From positions 1-9,532 of the forward strand of contig JBOGXB010000074.1 of NCBI GenBank assembly GCA_050694215.1: DNA of 9,532 bases, given 5' to 3'. Under the pieces are notes generated by a model. That model searched no databases. It saw only the letters and a program-made list of their open reading frames with translations, and was not told the DNA's origin. Below, piece after piece: positions 1-5,773 of the stretch (positions are counted from its first letter, which is position 1; each line of letters begins with the position of its first letter). The DNA is from JBOGXB01 sp050694215. GTDB lineage: Bacteria > Actinomycetota > CADDZG01 > WHSQ01. The translations under genes and the position numbers were made by a program.

Positions 1-21
1 GGTTACATTACACCAAAAGAT

Positions 22-41
22 GTAGCATCAGATTATGGTAC
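22..41 (+). promoter_or_regulatory. Imperfect dyad upstream of the MerR gene, possible autoregulatory operator
   Basis: GTAGCAT (22-28) and ATGGTAC (35-41) form an inverted repeat matching at 6 of 7 positions across a 6-nt centre. It lies in an AT-rich stretch just before the ribosome binding site of the MerR-type gene. MerR-family proteins bind dyads placed in the promoter spacer and often regulate themselves, so an operator is plausible. I cannot identify convincing -35 and -10 boxes, and a dyad this short can arise by chance. Confidence 0.28.
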
Positions 42-64
42 GTCAGAAGGAGTAGAATCCCTGC

Positions 65-808
65 GTGAGCGACCGAATGACGATCGACCAGCTCGCCCAG
101 CGCTCGGGTATGACGGCCCGAAACATTCGCGCCCACCAGACCAGGGGTCTTCTGCCGGCCCCCGAGCTCGAGGGCCGGACCGGCTTCTACAACGCCGAGC
201 ACGTCGCGCGCCTCGAGCTGATAAAGGACATGCAGGCCTCCGGCTTCAATCTCGGCGCGATCAAGAAGTTGCTGGATGCTGCTCCCGTCGGCTCTGGAGA
301 GGAGGTGCTGCGCTTCGAACGAGCCCTCATGGCCCCCTGGGCCGCGGAGGAACCCCACGCCATCGAGGCGGCCGAGCTCGATACCATGCTCGGCGGTGAG
401 CTGTCGCCCGAAACGATCCACAGGGCCGTTGCCCTGGGCGTGATCGTAGAGCTCGCCGACGGCCGCTACGAGGTACCCAGTCCAGGCCTGCTGAGGGCGG
501 GGGCCGAGGTCGTCTCGCTGGGCATCCCGGTCGAACGGGTCATCGACGTGTTCCAGCAGCTGATGATGCACTCCCAAGGAGTCGCGAACGTGTTCGTCGA
601 GCTGTTCCTCAACGACGTCTGGAGGCCGTTCGAGTCCGCGGGGAGTCCCGAGGAGGAGTGGCCGAGGGTCAGACGCTCGCTGGAGCAACTCCGCCCACTG
701 GCGGAGGTACTGCTCGGCGCGTTCCACCGGACGATGTCGAGGACGGTGGAGGACGCCTTTGGGCAGCGACTACAGAGCGGCATCGAGGAAGCGAGCGGGG
801 GAGTCTGA
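65..808 (+). CDS. MerR-family transcriptional regulator
   Basis: This 247-residue protein is a DNA-binding regulator of the MerR superfamily. Residues about 5-73 form the winged helix-turn-helix: TIDQLAQRSGMTARNIRAHQ is the first helix-turn-helix, RGLLP and GFYNAEHVARL the wing and second motif, and GFNLGAIKKLLDA the end of the domain. The remaining 170 residues are a mostly helical effector or dimer region that I do not recognise. It lacks the cysteine pattern of metal-sensing MerR proteins, so the ligand is unknown. The GTG start at 65 sits 12 nt after AGAAGGAG (45-52). An in-frame ATG at 77 is the alternative, but it lies farther from that site. The gene stands alone: the next gene follows 68 nt later with its own promoter-like motif. 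Family assignment is firm, function is not. Confidence 0.9.
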   Translation: MSDRMTIDQLAQRSGMTARNIRAHQTRGLLPAPELEGRTGFYNAEHVARLELIKDMQASGFNLGAIKKLLDAAPVGSGEEVLRFERALMAPWAAEEPHAIEAAELDTMLGGELSPETIHRAVALGVIVELADGRYEVPSPGLLRAGAEVVSLGIPVERVIDVFQQLMMHSQGVANVFVELFLNDVWRPFESAGSPEEEWPRVRRSLEQLRPLAEVLLGAFHRTMSRTVEDAFGQRLQSGIEEASGGV

Positions 809-864
809 CCGTCCAGTTCCCCATCTGTTCGCGCGCGGTTCGCCTCTCGTTCTCGCTCGCCCTC

Positions 865-870
865 TAGTTT
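865..870 (+). promoter_or_regulatory. Putative -10 element of a leaderless promoter
   Basis: TAGTTT fits the TANNNT consensus of actinobacterial leaderless promoters. It ends 6 nt before the ATG at 877, which would put the transcript start on or next to the start codon. No Shine-Dalgarno sequence is visible before that ATG. The -35 region is not clear. Confidence 0.5.
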
Positions 871-876
871 CCGCCG

Positions 877-2487
877 ATGCCAAACATCAGAAGAATCTCG
901 CCACTGATCGCGGTCCTTGCGTCGATCGCGGTCGTACTACCCGCCAGCTCGACCACGGCCGCGGCAAGGGGCCGGATCTCGCTCGAGGTCATCGGAACGT
1001 TTCGAACCGGCGTCTTCGCCGAGAGCGCAGCCGAGATCGTGGCTCACGATCCCGAGTCCCAGCGGCTCTTCGTGGTGAATGCGAACGCGGGAGTGGTCGA
1101 CATTCTCGACATCGAGGATCCCACCAGCCCCGAGAAGGTGGGCGTCATCGAGCCCGGGGATCTCGGTGCCCAGATCAACAGCGTCGACATAGACGACGGA
1201 GTTGTTGCCGTCGCGATAGAACCACATCCGAATCAGAATCCGGGCAGGGTCGCGTTCTACGACACGGCCGGAGTGCTGCTGAGCGACGTGCAGGTCGGTT
1301 CGCTTCCCGACATGCTCACCTTCACGCCTGATGGCTCGAAGGTCGTCGTCGCTAACGAAGGCGAGCCCGACGGATACTGTGCCGGAGGAGTCGATCCACC
1401 GGGCTCGGTGAGCATCATCGACCTCTCCGGGGGTGCCGCCGGGGTCGAGCAATCGGACGTGGCCACTGCTTCCTTTGAACGTTTCAACAAGCAGCGCGAT
1501 CGCCTCGTCCGCCGGGGTGTGAGGATCTTCGGGCCCGGAGCAACCGTGGCGCAGGACCTCGAGCCCGAATACGTCGCGGTGGCGAAGAACTCGTCGCGGG
1601 CGTGGGTTTCTCTGCAGGAGAACAACGCCCTAGCCGTGGTCAACCTGAGCCGAGCACGAGTTACGGACATCCTCTCGCTCGGACTGAAGGACCACTCGCG
1701 CCGCAATAGGGGCATCGACGCAAGTGATGACGATGGCGAGATAAACATCCAGAGATGGCCCGTGCGCGGCGTGTACATGCCGGACGCGCTCGACGCCATC
1801 AAGCACAAGGGACGGCAGTTCATCCTCTCCGCCAACGAGGGAGATGCTCGGGACTACGAGTGTTTCGCCGAGGAGGAACGAGTTGAGGATGTGACACTGG
1901 ATGAGTCTGTGTTCGAGGACGCGGACGAGCTTCAGCAGGAGGCCAGCCTCGGTCGCCTGACGGTGACGACGACCGCACCCCAGAACCGTGACGGCGAGTT
2001 TCAGGAACTGCACGCGTTCGGAGGTCGTTCGTTCTCTGTATGGAACGCATCGGGCCGACTGGTCTTCGACAGCGGCGATGACTTCGAACAGGTGACCGCA
2101 GACGCGCTGCCGGAAGATTTCAATTCGGACAACGAGGCCAACGACTCCTTCGACAATCGCAGCGACAACAAAGGACCAGAGCCCGAGGCAATCGAGATCG
2201 GGCAGGTGGGCTCGAGGACCTATGCCTTCATTGGGCTGGAACGGGTCGGCGGCGTGATGATCTACGACGTTCAGAATCCTCGGAAGCCGAGGTTCGTCGA
2301 CTACGTCAACAATCGGGACTTCGACGGCGACCCGGAGGCCGATACCGCGGGCGACCTCGGACCCGAGGGCCTCACCCTCATCGCCGACTCGGACAGCCCG
2401 AACGGCAGACCGTTGCTGGTCGTCGCCAACGAGGTCAGCGGTTCGACGACCATCTACGAGGTTCGGGGGCAGAACAAAGCCCGATAG
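877..2487 (+). CDS. Secreted choice-of-anchor I family protein
   Basis: This 536-residue protein matches the choice-of-anchor I family, beta-propeller-like extracellular proteins whose members end in various surface anchors. Residues 1-30 look like a Sec signal peptide: RR near the N-terminus, a hydrophobic stretch LIAVLASIAVVLPA, then an alanine-rich cleavage region. Family hallmarks are LPDMLTFTPDG followed by VVVANEGEPD (about 159-165), GIDASDDDGEI (about 279), FILSANEGDARDY, KGPEPEAIEIG (about 432) and DLGPEGL (about 493). The acidic loops resemble Ca2+-binding loops, but that is inference. No LPXTG, PEP-CTERM or membrane anchor follows: the protein ends a few residues after the last strand, so it is probably released or non-covalently bound. 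The start is a leaderless-type ATG. The biological role of the family is poorly defined. Confidence 0.85.
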   Translation: MPNIRRISPLIAVLASIAVVLPASSTTAAARGRISLEVIGTFRTGVFAESAAEIVAHDPESQRLFVVNANAGVVDILDIEDPTSPEKVGVIEPGDLGAQINSVDIDDGVVAVAIEPHPNQNPGRVAFYDTAGVLLSDVQVGSLPDMLTFTPDGSKVVVANEGEPDGYCAGGVDPPGSVSIIDLSGGAAGVEQSDVATASFERFNKQRDRLVRRGVRIFGPGATVAQDLEPEYVAVAKNSSRAWVSLQENNALAVVNLSRARVTDILSLGLKDHSRRNRGIDASDDDGEINIQRWPVRGVYMPDALDAIKHKGRQFILSANEGDARDYECFAEEERVEDVTLDESVFEDADELQQEASLGRLTVTTTAPQNRDGEFQELHAFGGRSFSVWNASGRLVFDSGDDFEQVTADALPEDFNSDNEANDSFDNRSDNKGPEPEAIEIGQVGSRTYAFIGLERVGGVMIYDVQNPRKPRFVDYVNNRDFDGDPEADTAGDLGPEGLTLIADSDSPNGRPLLVVANEVSGSTTIYEVRGQNKAR

Positions 2488-2498
2488 CGAAAGAGTTG

Positions 2499-2519
2499 GT
2501 CCCCGGGGACGGGTACTCT
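2499..2519 (+). promoter_or_regulatory. Perfect palindrome next to a leaderless -10 element
   Basis: GTCCCCGGGGAC (2499-2510) is a perfect 12-bp palindrome. Four bases later TACTCT (2514-2519) fits the TANNNT leaderless -10 motif and ends 7 nt before the GTG at 2527. The palindrome falls where the -35/-10 spacer would be, an operator-like position. It could instead be a GC-rich coincidence. No Shine-Dalgarno sequence is present before the GTG. Confidence 0.4.
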
Positions 2520-2526
2520 TCGGGCC

Positions 2527-3159
2527 GTGGACACACACCTTTGGATCGATCCGAACCAGTACGACCGCTTCATCCTGAAGCAAAAGTTTCGGTTCGTCGT
2601 CAACGAGTACCAGTTCTCGCTCCCTCAGGGAGACGGCGATTCACCCGGGCCCCCATTCTGCTTCGTGCGTCAGAAGGTGTTCAAGTTCAAAGAGGACATC
2701 CGCTTCTACACCGACGAGAGCCAGACCACCGAGCTCATGCGGATCAAGGCCCGGCAGCGATTCGACCCCCGTGCTCGATACGACGTCACCGCTCCGGACG
2801 GCAGCAAGATCGGCGAGATCCAGAAGGTCTTCGGCGCGAGCCTCTTGCGTTCGACCTACAAGCTTTACGACTCGGCCGGCAACGAGGTCGCGCAGGCCAC
2901 GGAGCTCAATCTCGCAGTTGCGCTGGTTCGCAGACTGGTCGGCTTCATTCCGTTCATCGAAAACTTCGCGGACTGGCTGCCGATTCCGTATCACTTCGTC
3001 TTCAAGCGAAACGGGACCGAACTGGGTAGCCATCGCCGCCACCTGTGGAAGTTCGTCGACGCCTACACGATCGATATGCATGGTGACCCCGACCGGAGTG
3101 TCGACCGCAGGTTGATACTGGCGATAGCCGTCGGGATGGACGCCCTCCAGGCGAGGTAG
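2527..3159 (+). CDS. LURP-one-related (tubby C-terminal-like) protein
   Basis: This 210-residue protein has the layout of the LURP-one-related/phospholipid-scramblase-like superfamily, a 12-strand barrel around a central hydrophobic helix. Visible signs are an early strand pair (ILKQKFRFVVNEYQF), then VRQKVFKFKEDIRFYTDE, the RYDVTAPDGSKIGEIQK strand-turn-strand unit, and the TYKLYDSAGNEVAQATE repeat. A hydrophobic segment LAVALVRRLVGFIPF follows, and a C-terminal strand and helix end in LILAIAVGMDALQ. Bacterial members have no settled function; membrane-lipid or ligand binding is usually proposed. The GTG start lacks a Shine-Dalgarno but has a leaderless-type -10 box 7 nt upstream. It begins 39 nt after the preceding gene and may be expressed separately from it. 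No signal peptide is seen, so it is probably cytosolic. Confidence 0.75.
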   Translation: MDTHLWIDPNQYDRFILKQKFRFVVNEYQFSLPQGDGDSPGPPFCFVRQKVFKFKEDIRFYTDESQTTELMRIKARQRFDPRARYDVTAPDGSKIGEIQKVFGASLLRSTYKLYDSAGNEVAQATELNLAVALVRRLVGFIPFIENFADWLPIPYHFVFKRNGTELGSHRRHLWKFVDAYTIDMHGDPDRSVDRRLILAIAVGMDALQAR

Positions 3160-3232
3160 CCGCCGCGACAGCCGGTCGTGCCCGCGAAACCTGGCTCGCA
3201 TCAACCCGGATCTGGGCAAAGATGGGCACATC

Positions 3233-3272
3233 GGGGCCGTAGCTCAGTTGGTCAGAGCGGTGGACTCATAAT
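3233..3272 (+). pseudogene. 5' half of a tRNA (CAT anticodon), broken after the anticodon loop
   Basis: The 40 bases read as an acceptor 5' strand (GGGGCCG), TA, a complete D arm (GCTC-AGTTGGTCA-GAGC), the 5' anticodon stem GTGGA, loop CTCATAA with anticodon CAT, and one further T. The expected 3' stem TCCAC, the T arm and the 3' acceptor strand CGGCCCC do not follow, and I see no complementary 3' half elsewhere in the window. It matches the 5' half of the intact tRNA at 5700 at 37 of 40 bases. The three differences fall in stem positions, so it is either a decayed copy or half of a paralogous CAT tRNA. The break at the anticodon loop suits an integration scar. Confidence 0.8.
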
Positions 3273-3391
3273 GTAACGGTCATCTCGATTCCTGGCTGCG
3301 AAAGCGCAGGTCAGAGCACATACCGCGCGACGGCAGAGGCGGTGTTCCACATTTGTTCCACGTTGCGACGTCCTTCCGAGGCCTCGCGAGT
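3273..3391. other. Non-coding junction segment after the broken tRNA
   Basis: No gene is visible here. The segment holds a small hairpin, CTGCG-AAAG-CGCAG (3296-3309), and a tandem 11-bp repeat (listed separately). It runs into the stop codon of the GH25-like gene on the - strand. There is no T run, so the hairpin is not a convincing terminator. The position directly after a tRNA break suits an attachment-site arm. Confidence 0.4.
3343..3364. repeat. Tandem 11-bp direct repeat
   Basis: TGTTCCACATT (3343-3353) is followed directly by TGTTCCACGTT (3354-3364), identical at 10 of 11 positions. The repeat lies about 70 bp inside the broken tRNA. Short, helically phased direct repeats flanking a core are typical arm-type sites of tyrosine integrases, but no such integrase is encoded in this window. 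Chance duplication is the alternative. Confidence 0.55.
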
Positions 3392-4042
3392 TCACTCCTG
3401 AGGTTGCCGCATCACATCGAGATCGACGCCTCCCGAAACCCCTTCCACGGTTGCATAGCCGTGCAGTTGCCAAATGGCCCAGTCGCCGCGGGGACGTAAT
3501 AGGAAACGGCGGAGCCAAAGTGGACGATCCAAGACTTCTCGAACCTCGTAGAAGGATTCGAAGTCATCGCCGAGGTACAGCAGGACCTCTCGTTGCCAGG
3601 CGTCCTCCACTCTCTCAATGAAATTCCGTAGGTCGCTGTGAACATCACTCCGTGGGGGACGGGCACTGCAGTTCCCCGCGAGCTCCAGGTCAACCGCGGG
3701 AGCTAGAGCATTCGAGTCGGGTAGCGCGACCTGCAGGAAATTCTCCGCTTGGTCATCACCTGGCGTGCAGAGCGTGAAGAAATGATAAGCACCTCGATCG
3801 AGTCCCGCTTCCTGGACGGCCTGCCAGTTTGCTTCGAAGCGGTCATCGATGAAGTCCTCACCTTCCGTCGCCTTGATGTAAGCGAACTCGACGTCGTCCT
3901 CCGCAACTGAATCGGCGCCGGGCATACCGCGGCGGCCAAATGGATCACCAAGCAGATCGTCTACGTCCACGATTACCGCCGCGGCCTGGAGATATATTGC
4001 GCTTCTCGCGCTGAGCGTCTCACGAACCCAGCGCAGGCTCAA
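3392..4042 (-). pseudogene. GH25 lysozyme-like gene with an aberrant N-terminus, probably truncated
   Basis: Residues about 46-211 (counting from a TTG at 4042) are clearly glycoside hydrolase family 25, enzymes that cut peptidoglycan between N-acetylmuramic acid and N-acetylglucosamine. The conserved blocks are VEFAYIKATEG (51-61), GAYHFF (84-89), PAVDLEL (115-121) with the acidic pair D118 and E120, and IWQLHGY...GVDLDVM (190-211). The family normally opens with a GIDVSxxQG-type motif carrying another catalytic-site Asp, directly before the first block. Here the preceding residues (about 22-45) read AVIVDVDDLLGDPFGRRGMP and are not recognisably that motif, and the other two frames do not restore it. 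No signal peptide or sound ATG start exists; TTG overlaps the MarR stop by 4 nt. I infer a 5'-truncated, probably inactive gene. A highly diverged active enzyme remains possible. Confidence 0.65.
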
Positions 4043-4500
4043 TGCTGGTTTCGGGACCGGCGCGATCTGTTGGCAGGTGCAGCGATCGTGCGAAGTGACG
4101 CGCGAAGGCTCTCATAGGCTTCGCGGCCGAGCTTGCGACGGTAGCGCGCCTCCCAACGCTTGTTGAACTCATCAACCAGCCTGAGCACGTCGAGGGCGGC
4201 CGGCGTTGGCACAACGAGCTTCGCGCGTCGATCACTCTCATCCGGGTGTCGTTCGAGATAACCGAGACCCTCGAGTTCGTCGATCAGCTCACCCATCGCC
4301 GCTTTGGTTATCCCCGCTCGGCTTGCGAGCGTGGTTGCGCGCGTGCCGCGGTGGTCGATGGTCGCGAACACCGCGCCATGCTTGGGCCGCAGCGCGGGAT
4401 GGCCGCCGCCGTGGATGGTTTGGGTCAGCTCACGAGCCGAAGCTTGATAGGCGAGGAACAGCATCGCCTGCGTGCGTGGCACGGTCCGTCGCCTTGACAT
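4039..4500 (-). CDS. MarR-family transcriptional regulator
   Basis: This 153-residue protein has normal MarR length and plan. Helix 1 and dimer contacts occupy roughly residues 10-30. The winged helix-turn-helix follows: LRPKHGAVFATID, then TLASRAGITKAAMGELIDEL as the recognition region. The wing has the signature DESDRRAKLV, and a C-terminal dimerisation helix ends at about 140. MarR proteins are usually repressors of neighbouring or divergent genes, relieved by small molecules. It is divergent from the membrane protein gene at 4560 with 59 nt between, so that gene is its most likely target. The ATG at 4500 has no clear Shine-Dalgarno before it. Its stop overlaps a TTG that opens the GH25-like frame, but coupling there is doubtful because that frame looks broken. 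Confidence 0.88.
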   Translation of the reverse strand: MSRRRTVPRTQAMLFLAYQASARELTQTIHGGGHPALRPKHGAVFATIDHRGTRATTLASRAGITKAAMGELIDELEGLGYLERHPDESDRRAKLVVPTPAALDVLRLVDEFNKRWEARYRRKLGREAYESLRASLRTIAAPANRSRRSRNQH

Positions 4501-4559
4501 CGTTAATTAGGATGCCATATCGTCAGGTAACCGTACGACATGGTGAGAGAGAAACCTAT
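4501..4559. promoter_or_regulatory. Divergent promoter region between MarR and the membrane protein
   Basis: This 59-bp gap must hold both divergent promoters. It is locally AT-rich (TTAATTA near 4503) and contains GTTA (4502-4505) and TAAC (4528-4531) as a widely spaced inverted pair. GGTGAGAG (4542-4549) may serve as a weak ribosome binding site for the ATG at 4560. A MarR operator is expected here by analogy, but I cannot define it. Confidence 0.4.
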
Positions 4560-5255
4560 ATGACCGACCTTAAGTGGCACCGGGTGGGTGCCCTCAGCGG
4601 CTTCCTCTTCGTCGTCATGCAATTCGTCGGGTTCGGGATCGGCGGCGCATCGCGCGGCTTCGAGCGCGTCACGTTGACGTCGACGGACGCCACGGTCACA
4701 GAGGCGACCAGTGAGGCGGTGCCGTCAGCCGTCTGGATAGGTGGCTACGTCGAGGTGCTCGCTTACCTCTTGTTCGTCGTCTTCGCGGTGTGGCTCGGCG
4801 TCGCGCTGAGCGGTTACGAACCTGCGCCGCGCTGGGCCTCGGCATCGGTAGCCGCGGCAGGCCTGCTTGTGGTCGCGACATCCTTCATCGGCTACGCGAG
4901 CGAGGCGGCCGCGTACTACCGCGCGGGGGATGGGATCGAGCTTGGCGTGGCTCGCGCTCTTCTCGACAGCGGCAACTTCGCCTACACGCTGGCGTGGGGA
5001 GGCCTCGCAATCTTCTTAGCCGGGGCCGGTGCCGTGGGAGCGAGGACGCAGGCTTTCCCCAGATGGCTGGTGGTCCTGGCCCTTGCACTCGCTGCAACGT
5101 TCCTAGCCGCTCTCGCCCTCCCGGAGACGGCCGTGGGCGAAATCGCCGACCTCGTTTTCTGGGTCTGGGTGATCAGCGTAACGATCGCACTGATCCGGCG
5201 CGGCCCGGCGCCGGTGGCAGCGCCGGTGCGACAGGCGGCCGGTCCAGCGTTCTAG
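4560..5255 (+). CDS. Six-helix membrane protein of unknown function
   Basis: The 231-residue protein is an integral membrane protein. Hydrophobic segments lie at about residues 9-29, 59-84, 93-113, 131-158, 168-188 and 196-213. Acidic or polar loops separate them, including one of about 30 residues after helix 1, and the C-terminus is short, basic and proline/alanine-rich. I do not recognise a catalytic or transport motif. It resembles uncharacterised small actinobacterial membrane proteins often controlled by an adjacent regulator. The reading frame is open much farther upstream, but that part lies antisense to MarR. ATG 4560 is chosen because it follows a GGTGAGAG site by about 10 nt and immediately precedes the first hydrophobic helix; an in-frame ATG at 4512 is possible. 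Divergent placement suggests MarR control. Confidence 0.75.
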   Translation: MTDLKWHRVGALSGFLFVVMQFVGFGIGGASRGFERVTLTSTDATVTEATSEAVPSAVWIGGYVEVLAYLLFVVFAVWLGVALSGYEPAPRWASASVAAAGLLVVATSFIGYASEAAAYYRAGDGIELGVARALLDSGNFAYTLAWGGLAIFLAGAGAVGARTQAFPRWLVVLALALAATFLAALALPETAVGEIADLVFWVWVISVTIALIRRGPAPVAAPVRQAAGPAF

Positions 5256-5282
5256 CGTCAGGGATGCTGGCGACCGCCGGCC
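5237..5282. terminator. Composite hairpin between convergent gene ends
   Basis: GGCCGG-T-CCAGC (5237-5248) pairs with GCTGG-CGACCG-CCGGCC (5266-5282), leaving a 17-nt loop and a 6-nt bulge. The ends of both convergent genes (5255 and 5258) fall in the loop. No T tract follows on either strand, so a bidirectional intrinsic terminator is uncertain. The pairing may only reflect high GC. Confidence 0.35.
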
Positions 5283-5666
5283 CTCAGCCACACCAAAGCA
5301 TGTGTCGGTCGCATCGTCCGCGTCACCCCACCACCTAGATCCTCCAACAAGGCATCTAGGTCCACGGCGTCTCTCAAACGAGCAGAGAATCCCTCAACGA
5401 TCTTCGTCCTGTGGTACCTCGTGCGATAGAAGCTACGGTCGATGAAGGCCTGGATCCAACCGATCGGGTTCCGGGGGAGGCGGTGTGCGAGGACGATGCC
5501 GACGAGGGGGAATGCCAGCATGGCCCGAAGAGCAGGAGCTCTCCGAGCCCCTCGCGTTTAGGGGTTCCAGATGGACGAGGACCGCCATGACGAAGGCAGC
5601 CGAGAACAGGACTATCACCAGGGCGAACGTCGTGGTCCCCACTACTCTATGGATCGGGTGTGACAC
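5258..5666 (-). pseudogene. Broken sensor-type membrane protein gene (frameshifts plus internal deletion)
   Basis: Three frames on the - strand together resemble a large actinobacterial membrane protein of the sensor-kinase-related type. Frame one (from an ATG at 5666) gives an N-terminal helix, TTTFALVIVLFSAAFVMAVL. Frame two (about 5524-5553) gives EGLGELLLFG. Frame three (from about 5521) gives LAFPLVGIVLAHRLPRNPIGWI, the expected second helix. The text then jumps directly to QAFIDRSFYRTRYHRTKI and EGFSARLRDAVDLDALLEDL...PTHALVWLR, which in intact relatives lies several hundred residues farther on. I infer two frameshifts and one large internal deletion removing the other helices. No kinase catalytic domain is present. 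The promoter of the tRNA at 5700 overlaps the 5' end of this remnant. Confidence 0.7.
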
Positions 5667-5687
5667 TTATCCTTTCTCCGTGAGAAT
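5660..5687 (+). promoter_or_regulatory. Probable promoter of the intact tRNA
   Basis: GTGACA (5660-5665) matches the TTGACA -35 consensus at 5 of 6 bases. GAGAAT (5682-5687), 16 nt later, matches TATAAT at 4 of 6. Transcription would begin near 5694, about 6 nt before the mature tRNA 5' end. Confidence 0.5.
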
Positions 5688-5699
5688 CATTTCGCGCCT

Positions 5700-5773
5700 G
5701 GGGGCGTAGCTCAGTTGGTCAGAGCGCCGGACTCATAATCTGGTGGCCGCTGGTTCGAGTCCAGCCGCCCCCA
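5700..5773 (+). tRNA. tRNA with CAT anticodon (Ile2 or elongator Met)
   Basis: The 74-nt gene folds as a full cloverleaf: acceptor GGGGGCG with CGCCCCC (5766-5772), D arm GCTC/GAGC, anticodon stem CCGGA/TCTGG with one G-T pair, loop CTCATAA (anticodon CAT at 5734-5736), variable loop TGGCC, T arm GCTGG-TTCGAGT-CCAGC, and discriminator A5773. No CCA is encoded. The fully paired G1-C72 end excludes initiator tRNA. A CAT anticodon serves either elongator methionine or, after lysidine modification, isoleucine AUA codons. The T arm resembles Ile2 of other bacteria, but that does not decide it. The 3' 41 nt overlap the end of the serine recombinase gene antisense, making this the likely attachment site of the element to the right. 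Confidence 0.95.

Larger units (their letters stand above)
3273..5699. mobile_element. Possible remnant of an older integrated segment
   Basis: This stretch is bounded on the left by the broken tRNA half and on the right by the intact tRNA, in direct orientation. Inside are a GH25-like gene without its usual N-terminus, a MarR/membrane-protein pair, and a multiply broken gene. Concentrated decay between two tRNA-derived repeats suggests an old integrated segment that has lost its recombinase. The alternative is ordinary chromosome with an unrelated tRNA pseudogene. No integrase, transposase or phage structural gene supports the mobile reading. Confidence 0.35.

Noticed and set aside
8..727. 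A long - strand frame antisense to the MerR gene
   Set aside because: It is a high-GC mirror frame of a clearly assigned protein, with no domain of its own.
1630..2583. A 317-codon - strand frame across the choice-of-anchor I gene
   Set aside because: It is antisense to a well-matched family protein, shows no recognisable motif, and has no ribosome binding site that I can see.
3272..3391. Group I intron in the anticodon loop of the broken tRNA
   Set aside because: Group I introns do occur in bacterial tRNA-Ile(CAT), and the break is in the right place. No 3' tRNA half follows, and I see none of the conserved intron core elements before the GH25-like gene.
4206..4559. An N-terminal extension of the membrane protein back to 4206
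   Set aside because: The extension is antisense to the MarR gene and gives an Arg-rich, low-complexity sequence; the first hydrophobic helix follows ATG 4560 directly.
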